In this document: in pieces, positions 55,891 to 64,000 of the stretch | Layout of the letters: every line of letters starts with the position of its first letter | Numbering within the stretch: the first letter of the stretch is position 1 | From: Channallabes apus | Taxonomy: Eukaryota > Chordata > Actinopteri > Siluriformes > Clariidae | Direction of reading: 5' to 3' | Assembly: GCA_030522415.1 (NCBI GenBank) | Contig: CM060127.1 | Coordinates: 6,497,207-6,561,206 of the forward strand | Length of the DNA: 64,000 nucleotides | The notes under the pieces: generated by a model | What the model was told of the DNA's origin: nothing | Database searches by the model: none | Seen by the model: the letters and a program-made list of their open reading frames with translations, nothing else | Position numbers and translations under genes: made by a program

Positions 55891-56574
55891 AGCAAAATAT
55901 TATCTATCAGTATATTAAATGGAACGGGGTAAAATACACAGTAATGTAAAATACTGTACATAGCCTGCGTTTTTATTCCGTACCTACAATGATCGATATA
56001 GACAAATTACAGCCGCTACCGTGTCTTTAAGGATCATTTCAGGATGTCTTAAAAAATATTTCACTAACTAATTTTATTAATTCATTATTAAATAATAAAT
56101 AGCATAATCATCATGGGTTGTGTATTGAGTGATTTAACAAATCTGTTTTATTAATCGGTTTGTTGTTGTTGTTTTTTCATCTATTTATGAAACTATGTTG
56201 ACAATGCAAGAACTGTCTGTATATTAAAGATACGGTATTGGGCTTCCTGGACACTGCAGTTAACTGTGCCAGTCAATGCTCCATCTGGCGGAATTATACG
56301 GCATTGCAACCATCTTTTTAGAAAGCGCATGGGGGCGTTTATGGGGCGGGGCATCGTTAACTGCGTCATCGCGGGGGATCACATTCCATGCACGAAGCCT
56401 GCATTAACCCTTCATGGATCTGCCACGGAGCCGTCATGCTCCAGGCGGCTGTTTGACGTGGCTCCCACTGTAGCCCCGGGACACAGATGCAAAGGCTTCT
56501 CGGCAGGTCACGGTTGCAGCGCATGCAACCAGAGAAGGGAACAACACCTGCAGGGCGACGGTTAACAGAAATAT
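55891..56574. other. Non-coding region
   Basis: No gene supported. The GC-richer part (56320-56560) includes the inverted end gacgtggctcccactg discussed at 50195-56470. The frame at 56266-56565 shows no known domain. Confidence 0.5.
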
Positions 56575-57465
56575 TCAATTCAATTCAGTTTTATTTGTAT
56601 AGCGCTTTTAACAATTGACATTGTCTCAAAACAGCTTTACACAATCAAAAGAATTATTTAAGTTTGTATGGAATGTGAATGTGTATAAATCAAAATGTTC
56701 AGATAGTCCCTGGTGAGCAAGCCCGAGGGCGACAGTGGCAAGGAAAAATTCCCTGAGATGGTAATAGGAAGAAACTTTGAGAGGAACCATACTCAACAGG
56801 GAACCCATCCTCATCTGGGTGAAACAGATAGCAGGAAGTTATCTGCATTTATACAGTGTTAAGTGTTAGGTTCAGCTATAATAGTTGATGTTAATTGATG
56901 TTATAATAGTTGATGTAAAATGGAGTCCAGTAATTATTGGAGACTCAGATAGACTTGTAGAAAGTTCCAGTCCTGAACTATCGAATTGTCAAGTCCTCAG
57001 AGAAACAGCTGACAACACCAGTCGAGGCCAGAACCATCTTCTAAGTAGATAGTATCATCCCCAGACACCAGACGCATCCCAAAGAGACACACGGGGCATC
57101 CATGCGACGAGACCTCCAACCAGAAACGGGGCATCAGGATGGATCAGACAGGTCCGGAGGGCAGAGGGAGTCTGGATCACTGGCAGCTCAGGAACGACAT
57201 GTGTAGCTCGACAGAGAGAGAGAAAGAGTGAAAGGGGGAGAGAGGAAAGAGAAAGAGGGGAGAAAGAGAAGAGAAGGAGAGATTGCAATTAGGTATGGTC
57301 ACAGTCACAATGTATAATGTGAATGTATATTTACTGTAGAGTGCAAGCAGGGACTCCGGCAGGACTAACTATGACAGCATAACTAAAAGGGAGAGCCAGA
57401 AGGAAACACAAACATGAGGGCTCCCTGAGATGTAAAGCAAACAATCACCTCACCGTGAACAAACT
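56575..57465 (-). repeat. LINE-like 3-prime-tail repeat, interrupted by the gypsy element
   Basis: It starts with attcaattcagttttatttg and tatagcgcttt, the inverse of a very common teleost repeat tail ending in ATTGA units. It continues with words typical of the same repeat (gagcaagcccgagggcgac, gaggaaccatactcaac). It resumes after the gypsy element at 62562 (aaacctgagtgatc). A purine-rich (gaga)n tract lies at 57211-57280. Confidence 0.65.
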
Positions 57466-57836
57466 TGTCATGCACACTCAACCTGCGCCCGGCACTAGAA
57501 CCTGGAAGTAAGGCGGGCGTCAAACCAGGAAGTATAAAAGAGGTAAACAAACGATAGTACAACGCTCAGTCATTGAGTTCGCCCGATGTCGTTTCGGAAT
57601 CGTTCACCAAACCGTGAGTACTCACTATCTTGGTATTACTTTCTGATTGAGTGTGTATTTATAGGACGCGGGTTAGATTGTGTCTTTCCCTTGATCTCCT
57701 TTTATGAGAGTCCTTAGAACAAATAGCGTGATTATCCTGCCTACTCGTGTTGTTCCGCGTTTGGGTTTACCATTCACGCAACAAAGGGCTAACCGCTAAG
57801 CTACGTCTTCTGGTCATCTCAGGTTAGTTCGTGACA
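57466..57836 (+). repeat. 5-prime LTR of the gypsy element
   Basis: It contains a TATA box, tataaaag, at 57533-57540 and, 31 bases downstream, the predicted RNA start at about 57564 (gctcagtcatt). It ends ttagttcgtgaca. Confidence 0.93.
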
Positions 57837-57837
57837 G

Positions 57838-57848
57838 AATGACTGAGC
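57838..57848 (+). promoter_or_regulatory. Self-priming primer-binding site
   Basis: The sequence aatgactgagc directly after the LTR is the exact reverse complement of gctcagtcatt at 57564-57574, the predicted 5-prime end of the transcript. In the Tf1/sushi group the RNA 5-prime end folds back to prime its own reverse transcription with 11 bases, which fits exactly. The site contains the gag start codon (57839). Confidence 0.8.
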
Positions 57849-58865
57849 CTTCCGCGGTAAACCCAGCGGATTATGCGCACCTCTGCGATGTGGTAGATCA
57901 GCATGCCACGCTTATCAATAAGCTAACCGGAGAGATCGCTAATCTGAGCCGGGGCCTCCAAGACATCGCGGCCTTGTGCCGCGAGGTTGCGGAGCTCCGG
58001 CACGAGAACACGGATCTCCGCGCGGCTGTCGCTAGCGCGGCTAGCAGGCCTCCCGTCGCGGCGGCCGCGGCTCCGCATCCGCCCCCCCTTCTTCTGATGT
58101 TTTTCTCTCTCTACCAGACAAATGGAATGGCATAGACGGGAGATGTGATGTGTTTCTGACAGCGCTCGATCTGGTGTTCAAGTTCAATTCCACCAAGTAC
58201 TCCACCGATCGGCTACGCATCGCTCTCCTGGTCTCGTTGCTAACTGGGCCACGGCAGTTCTCAAATCGGATTCTGATACCGCCCACTCTTATAATGAATT
58301 CACCCGCCAACTCCGATTGACTTTTGAACACCCAGCGGGCGAGGTGGAGACCGACACCAAACTCTACCACATGCGGCAGGGAGGATCGTCCGTGAGCCGG
58401 TATACCGCGGAGTTCCGAACCCTCGCCGTGCAGACCAGCTGGGGAGACGCCGCGCTCCGGACATCCTTCTACGAGGGACTCGCTTCACGTATCAAGGATG
58501 AGCTCGCCGGGCGAGAACTCCCCGCCACCCTCGAAGGACTGATCCAGCTAGCCCTGCGGATCGATCAGCGCCTTCTGTCTTGCCCGAAGCCAGCCCCAAG
58601 GACCCTGCCACCTGCACCCACCTTCTCCTACACCACCCCACGACCACCTGCTGTCTTCACTAACACCAGTATGGGACCAGTCGGATCTCCACCTCCTGCC
58701 GTGGTTGACACGGGAGCCGGGGAACCCATGCAATTAGGACGCGCCTCCCTGACTATAGCCGAACGCGAACGCCGGTTCCGAGAAGGGCTGTGTGCGTATT
58801 GTGGGTCGGCGTCACACCACCGGGCGCTCTGCCCACTGCGCCCGGGAAACGCCCAGCCCCGGTGA
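57839..58865 (+). pseudogene. Gypsy gag, frameshifted
   Basis: It starts MTEPSAVNPADY at 57839 with a heptad-like region (RGLQDIAALCREVAELRHEN). The frame shifts near 58085, where capsid words continue in another frame (RCDVFLTALDLVFKFN), and again near 58245. From 58317 a 182-residue frame holds the rest of the capsid (RYTAEFRTLAVQTSWGDAAL) and a zinc knuckle, CAYCGSASHHRALC, of the C-x2-C-x4-H-x4-C type. It ends with TGA at 58863. Confidence 0.88.
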
Positions 58866-58910
58866 ACCGGAGGAGAGACTCACCGGGCCAGATCTAACTC
58901 TCCACCACCA

Positions 58911-60479
58911 CCAACTCCACCATCTCGCGACTAACGGTTAACGGTTCAGGTAATCCTCCAAATTGGCCACAAACGGGTCAGAAGTACCGCGTTTATCGAT
59001 TCCGGTGCCGCAGGTAACTTCATTGACTCTACCTTTGCCAAAGAAGTGGGGGTAAAAATTGAGGCGTTATCCCAGCCGATTCGCATCACATCAGTCGACG
59101 GTCGGTCCCTTTCGTCTAGCCCCATCACTCACCAAACCCAGCTCATCACCATCAAAATCGACCAGCACCAAGAACAACTCCAGTTACACCTCACTCCCAT
59201 CGCCTCACCTCCCATCATCCTCGGCTATGCATGGCTGCTCCGACATGACCCTCTCATCTCGTGGACCCAAAACCGGATCCTCCAGTGGTGGCCGACCTGC
59301 AGCGAACTTTGCCTACAGGCACCGGCTGGGACGTGTTCCAAGGAGTCCGAGGCCCCCGACGTCGACACCAACGCCATCCCCGTCGCCTATCGGGACCTGG
59401 CTGAAGTTTTCTGCAAGAGACGGGCCGCCTACCTCCCACCTCATCGTCCTTGTGACCTGGCCATAGAGCTCCAGCCGGGTTCCGTACCCCCCCGCGGCCA
59501 TCTCTACTCACTATCCACCTCGGAAACGCAGGCGATGGAAGAGTATGTCACCAATGCCCTCCGTCATGGAACCATCCGGCCATCCACATCGCCTGCCGCC
59601 ACGGGGTTCTTCTTCGTCAAGAAGAAAGGGGGTGAACTTTGCCCATGTGTTGACTATCGGGGGCTAAACAACATCACCATCAAAAACCGACACCCGCTAC
59701 CACTCACCAACTCAGCCCTGGACGTCCTCTCTGGTGCCACCGTGTTTACAAAGTTGGACCTCCGGAGCGCCTACAACTTGGTGCACATCAGAGAGGGTGA
59801 TGAGTGGAAGACTGCTTTCATCACACCCACCGGACATTACGAGAGCCTGGTCATACCATTTGGACTCTGCAATGCACCCTCGGCCTTCCAGCAGTTCATA
59901 AATGACGTCCTCCGGGACATGCTGGGCCGATGGGTGTTTGTCTACCTGGACGACATCTTGATTTACTCCCACAACACCGAAGAACATATCCAACATGTAC
60001 GTGCCGTTTTAAAGAGATTGCTCGCTCACCAACTGTACTACAAGCTGGAAAAATGTGCTTTTCACGAGCACTCCACCACGTTCCTGGGTTTTATCATCTC
60101 GTCCCAGGGTGTGGCCATGGACCCGCAGAAGCTAGAGGTTGTATGTCACTGGCCCCTACCCAGGACACTCAAGCAACTTCAACGGTTTCTCGGGTTTGCG
60201 AATTTCTATCGTCGCTTTATCCGGGGCTACAGTACAGTTGCCGCTCCATTAACCACATTGACCAGGCTCCCATCTCATCAGTTTCTACTCACCCCATCTG
60301 CCATCACCGCCTTCAAAGAACTCTGTCACCGATTCACCACCGCTCCCATCCTTCTACACCCGGATGCCAACAAACCCTTCATTGTGGAGGTGGACGTGTC
60401 GGATGTGGGCGCCGGTGCCATTCTCTCTCAGCGAGGTCCAGACCAGAAACTGCAGCCCTGCAGTTTCTTCCCAATTTGA
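58911..60479 (+). pseudogene. Gypsy pol: protease and reverse transcriptase
   Basis: The frame is open before the first Met at 59046 and contains the protease active site [12 protein letters not shown] at about 58992-59027. In the 477-residue part from 59046, RT motifs are clear: [19 protein letters not shown] near 201-219, the first catalytic aspartate in [11 protein letters not shown] (D238), and [11 protein letters not shown] near 272-282. The active-site box YLDD is at 300-303, and [12 protein letters not shown] marks the connection region. The RNase H start ([14 protein letters not shown]) is in frame, but a shift at about 60465 ends it. Confidence 0.9.
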
Positions 60480-61735
60480 TCCCACTCAGCAGCGATACGG
60501 GGTAGGAGACCGCGAGCTGTTGGGCATAAAGTGGGCTTTGGAGGAATGGCGTCACTGGCTCCAGGGCGTCAGTGAGCCGTTCATCGTCTGGACCGATCAC
60601 CAGAACCTAATCACCATCAAGAACCTGAAGCAGCTCAATCCACGACAGGCACGGTGGGCAATGTTTTTCGAACAATATAACTTCCATCTGTCATACCGCC
60701 CGGGGTCGAAGAACATCAAGGCAGACGCCCTATCACGTCAACATGAGGACGACCTCCCCCAGGTGGACCCCGTGCCTGTCATTCCCCCATCTCGCATCAT
60801 CGCACCCCTCCACTGGGATTTGGAAACCAGGGTCCGCCAGGCACAGGCTACGGAGACCGGACCGGCAGGCATGCCGCCTGGGCGACTCTACGTGCCACAA
60901 CATCTAAGGATGGAGGTTCTCCAGTGGGGCCACTCATCCACCATCGCCGGACACCCAGGAACGCTACGAACCCTTACGTTCATCCGACGGGCCTTCTGGT
61001 GGCCCTCCAGCCGCAAGGACACCATAGAGTTCGTTCAGGCGTGCCCGGTGTGCGCCAGGGCCAAGGACGCAAACCAACCTGCACCCGGAGAGCTCCAACC
61101 ACTCCCAGTTCCCCGTCGGCCCTGGACGCACATCGCCCTGGATTTCATCACGGGCCTGCCGGCATCAGAAGGAAAGAACACCATCCTAACCATCGTAGAT
61201 CGGTTCTCCAAAGCCGTGCACCTGGTGGCCCTAACCGGACTCCCATCAGCAAAAAACACAGCCGAGCTGATACTGGAACACGTAGTCCGACTGCATGGGT
61301 TCCCAAAGGACATCGTCTCGGACAGGGGGCCCCAGTTCACCGCCCGGTTCTGGAAAGCCTTCTGCCATCTGATCAATTCCACCTGTAGTCTCTCATCAGG
61401 GTACCATCCCCAGACTAATGGTCAGATGGAACGGACCAACCAACAGCTGGAGCGCTACCTGAGGTGCTTTGTTTCGGATCGTCAGCACTCCTGGGCCCGC
61501 TACCTCAAATGGGCCGAACTCTCCCACAACCTTCACGTCTCCTCAGCCACCAACCTAAGCCCATTTGAGGTTTGTCATGGTTTCCAACCTCCGATGTTCA
61601 ATCACCAGGAACCGGAGGTTGACGTACCATCGGCCCAACAGTTGGTCCGTAGGTGTGGCACCAGGCCAATCTCGCCATTCAACGTGCTAACATCAGCTAC
61701 GCCACCCAACATCGCCGTCGACACCCCCCGTGACG
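60470..61735 (+). pseudogene. Gypsy pol: RNase H end and integrase core
   Basis: The 461-residue frame that opens at 60364 becomes pol-like at about 60470 ([20 protein letters not shown]). RNase H words WTDHQNL and DALSRQ follow. The integrase zinc finger uses H190, H197, C227 and C230 of this frame. The catalytic triad is D260 (HIALDFITGLP), D320 (IVSDRGPQF) and E356 (GQMERTNQ), with 35 residues between the last two. A one-base shift near 61655 and an in-frame TGA near 61731 break the link to the chromodomain part. Confidence 0.9.
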
Positions 61736-61736
61736 T

Positions 61737-62282
61737 TTGTACCACGTAGGTGACAAGGTATGGCTTTCCACCAGAAACCTTCATCTGCACACCGAATCAC
61801 GAAAGCTATCACCCAGATTCATCGGACCAAACCGCATCACTCTACAAATTAACCCTGTCACCTACCAGCTCCAGCTGCCTGCGGCGCTCCGGATCCACCC
61901 TGTATTCCACACATCTCAGCTAAAACCTTTCATCACTTCACCCATGATTCCACCCACCCCCCCTGCTCCTCCCCCCCGAGTCATTGACGGCGGTCCCACC
62001 TACACCGTGCGACAGATCCTCGATTCGCGCCCTCGGGGCAGAGGTACCCAGTACCTGGTCGATTGGGAGGGCTACGGCCCCGAGGAGTGGTCTTGGGTCC
62101 CAGCACGGTTCATCCTCGATCCCGAGCTTATTCGGGACTACCGTCACAGGGTATCCTCCACCCCAGGACCGGCTCCAGACAGGGGGGTACTGTCATGCAC
62201 ACTCAATCTGCGCCCGGCACTAGGACCCGGAAGTAAGGCGGGCGTCAAACCAGGAAGTATAAAAGAGGTAAACAAACGATAG
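61737..62282 (+). pseudogene. Gypsy integrase C-terminus with chromodomain
   Basis: Reads [14 protein letters not shown], the usual GPY/F-like region ([11 protein letters not shown]), then a chromodomain at about residues 88-138 ([38 protein letters not shown]). The chromodomain would steer integration by binding modified histones. The frame runs on about 30 codons into the 3-prime LTR before a stop. A polypurine tract, acaggggggtac, lies at 62179-62190. Confidence 0.9.
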
Positions 62283-62561
62283 TACAACGCTCAGTCATTG
62301 AGTTCGCCCGATGTCGTTTCGGAATCGTTCACCAAACCGTGAGTACTCACTATCTTGGTATTACTTTCTGATTGAGTGTGTATTTATAGGACGCGGGTTA
62401 GATTGTGTCTTTCCCTTGCTCTCCTTTTATGAGCGTCCTTAGAACAAATAGCGTGATTATCCTGCCTACTCGTGTTCTTCCGCGTTTGGGTTTACCATTC
62501 ACGCAACAAAGGGCTAACCGCTAAGCTACGTCTTCTGGTCATCTCAGGTTAGTTCGTGACA
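62191..62561 (+). repeat. 3-prime LTR of the gypsy element
   Basis: It has the same length as the 5-prime LTR with about six differences. The self-primer sequence gctcagtcatt is conserved at 62289-62299. Confidence 0.93.
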
Positions 62562-63164
62562 AAACCTGAGTGATCAAATGAGACTGAGGAAGACAGCATC
62601 TAAACATACCAGTTCACCATAATACGCTACAGTGCTTACACAATCGGAATAACCATCCCGCCGCGCATACCGCTGTTTAAAGGCAACAGCGGCCAAAATA
62701 AATCAGTTGCATTTCAAAGTCATTCGTAAAATGGCCGCCAGGTGGCGCAAAGTGACATTTTCATTCATCGCAGTAAATACAACAGTGATGGTAATTTCCA
62801 CAACAAACATGAAAAATCTGAACCAGAGCTATTGATGTGTACTGTACAATAATGAGTAAAAAAAAATTATAGTAGATTTATTAACTGAAATAAATGACCA
62901 TATTGTTCAAGAGAATTTTCAAGCCCCAATCATCAAACAAAATTATAACGAAATCGGCCAAGTTTACTATTTATTTAAATATAAATTTCAATGAGTTCAT
63001 GAGTGCCTCTAGAACTTGATGGGATTAAGCTATCCCCAAAAGTGCAAGCTTTAAAGATGAAGTTATCATCTTAAAATATTTGATTTGGCTTGACTACAAG
63101 TCTTTACATGTTGTGTTTACATGTTCAGCTTAAAATGGTTTAATGCTGTAAGGTTTTATAATAT
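62562..63164. repeat. Resumed LINE-like repeat and two dispersed repeats
   Basis: 62562-62630 completes the repeat interrupted by the gypsy element. 62640-62770 matches 2640-2760 inverted, and 63005-63150 matches 28170-28325 inverted. No gene is seen. Confidence 0.6.
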
Positions 63165-63510
63165 TGTAAGCCAGTGTAATCTAAAAAGAAGATTCCTGTG
63201 CCTTGAGAACAGACCCCTCACTGTGCTTCCTCATGCCTTCTGTGGTAACACCTTATATATCGTGTATTCAGACAAGGATACATCCAAATGGCTCCTGTCT
63301 GCTAGAACCCTTTTGTTTAATCAGGAGAATGCAAATGTATCTCCTCACACCTGTCTGTCTCCGGGTCCCTCTATGACTGACATTTTAATGACTGGTTCTT
63401 TTGATGTTCGTGACGTAGCAGCGTTTAAATGTGCTCTCTTTGCTGAGAATAAACAGAGATCTTCAGACATCATGCCGGCGTGTGTGTGTGTTTACATTTT
63501 ATATTTAACA
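63165..63510 (+). repeat. Candidate 5-prime LTR of an endogenous retrovirus
   Basis: The right end is set by the primer-site-like sequence that follows (atttaaca, then tttgggggctc). An AATAAA at about 63449 and a tttaaat some 25 bases before it fit an LTR R region. The left end (tgtaagcc at 63165) is a guess based on where the neighbouring dispersed repeat stops. The second LTR would lie outside the window. Confidence 0.35.
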
Positions 63511-63511
63511 A

Positions 63512-63530
63512 TTTGGGGGCTCAGTCCGGT
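63512..63530 (+). promoter_or_regulatory. tRNA-Pro-like primer-binding site
   Basis: The sequence tttgggggctcagtccgg resembles the proline-tRNA primer site of gamma-type retroviruses (tggggg, then ctcgtccgg) with one inserted base. Confidence 0.4.
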
Positions 63531-64000
63531 CTTCCCTCTCAGAGGAAAAAGTAAGTGTTTATTTTGCTCTTTCGGATTTTTTCCTCGGTCAGGGGAGATT
63601 TTGTTCTCGTGTGATCTGGTTAAAATAAAGTTTAATTCACATTTTGTTTTCTAAATAAGTTTTGTTCACCGTAATTAAGTCTAAGAGGTTTTGTTTTCCG
63701 GAGCAAGTTTTTAATAGAGCTTTCGTAACGTCATGTTTAAAGGAATATCCGCGGTGTTTTAAATGTAACAGCTTGGTTGTGGTGTCAGTACCGCTGTGTT
63801 TTAGAGAACCGTTGTTTATTTTTAACTAAATTTGTTCCGCGTTTCGAGTCGCGCTTTAAACAACTCGTTAATTCATCTGGTAAACAACTGAAATGGGTAT
63901 GATTGTTTAATCATTGTGCAGGTCTTTATGCCAAGCGTGCGAAATATACTGTTATTTACAACAGCTCAATATTTAGTGAACTAGAAACATTACAACGCTT
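63531..64000 (+). other. Putative retroviral leader, no coding start seen
   Basis: A strong splice-donor-like string, aaaaagtaagtg, occurs at about 63546-63556, as in retroviral leaders. No gag-like frame has started by the window end. The open frame 63121-63654 crosses the presumed LTR and leader and has no known domain, so I do not call it a gene. Confidence 0.35.

Larger units (their letters stand above)
50195..56470. mobile_element. Possible Tc1/mariner-type MITE enlarged by insertions
   Basis: The left end cagtgggagccacgcc and the right end gacgtggctcccactg are inverted repeats with one mismatch in 16, each bordered by TA. If they are partners, the element spans 6.3 kb, including the tRNA-like pseudogene, a direct duplication and the 1.36-kb element at 54000. 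They could equally be single ends of two separate copies. Confidence 0.35.
57466..62561 (+). mobile_element. Ty3/gypsy chromovirus-type LTR retrotransposon (Tf1/sushi-like)
   Basis: Two 371-base LTRs (57466-57836 and 62191-62561), tgtcatgcacactcaa to ttagttcgtgaca, differ at about six positions. Flanks are aaact and aaacc, a 5-base duplication with one change. The interior codes gag with one CCHC knuckle, protease, RT, RNase H and integrase with a C-terminal chromodomain, the chromovirus order. Several frameshifts and a stop make it defective. Instead of a tRNA-complementary primer site it carries an 11-base site complementary to its own LTR. Confidence 0.93.

Noticed and set aside
56266..56565. 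99-residue open frame MPVNAPSGGI
   Set aside because: Overlaps an inverted-repeat end; the composition reflects GC-rich repeat DNA and no domain is seen.
2640..62770. A 60-kb giant transposon bounded by the inverted segments at 2640 and 62640
   Set aside because: No terminal precision, no target duplication, and the segments look like ordinary dispersed repeat pieces.
63121..63654. 177-residue open frame at the right edge
   Set aside because: It spans a dispersed repeat, a presumed LTR and a leader, and its end overlaps the splice donor region. There is no known domain.

Overview
The window is vertebrate nuclear DNA, almost certainly from a teleost fish. It is AT-rich and full of microsatellites. 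It carries Tc1-like, hAT-like and CACTA-like DNA transposons, tRNA-derived SINEs, BEL/Pao and chromovirus-type Ty3/gypsy retrotransposons, and one intronless fish-type odorant receptor. No bacterial, phage or plasmid gene organisation is present. I cannot name the species.

Layout. 1-4200: non-coding DNA with internal direct repeats and two tRNA-like SINE heads. 4204-9553: a minus-strand BEL/Pao element with intact LTRs but deleted coding parts. 10704-12299 and 12816-13911: two Tc1-like elements with broken transposases. 14595-14967: a SINE. 15672-16616: the odorant receptor, the only host protein gene I can support. 17617-46646: the footprint of a single Tc1/mariner-like element blown up to about 29 kb by nested insertions. 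46729-48189: a second copy of the first Tc1 family. 48190-57465: dispersed repeats, a tRNA-Ile(UAU)-like pseudogene split by a transposon, and a tandem-repeat block. 57466-62561: a Ty3/gypsy chromovirus with self-priming signals. 63165-64000: what looks like the 5-prime LTR, primer-binding site and leader of an endogenous retrovirus that continues past the window.

The nest at 17617-46646 is the most informative structure. Each layer has matching ends and, nearly always, a matching target-site duplication (TSD), so its order of assembly can be read. Branch one is Tc1-like > hAT-like (17732-32580, TSD aacagcac) > CACTG-ended element (18669-32155, TSD ta) > unclassified GATGTCGCC-ended element (19139-31060, TSD tgtaca) > 1.17-kb inverted-repeat element (29164-30333, TSD aaattaga). 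Branch two is Tc1-like > CTGGGTT-rich element (36012-46200, TSD aa) > BEL/Pao (37400-45035, TSD gcaaa) > hAT-like (38879-40670, TSD agaaat) > hAT-like (39399-39960). Between the branches a second CACTG element (33360-35415, TSD tg) splits the Tc1 transposase and itself holds a solo LTR.

No conventional multi-gene pathway or operon-like system is present. The novelty lies in transposon biology: the reconstructable nest, two apparently uncharacterised non-autonomous families with perfect TSDs, a self-primed chromovirus whose primer-binding site covers its gag start codon, and NRF1-like promoter palindromes in at least two unrelated repeat families. All family assignments come from motifs read by eye; no database search was run.
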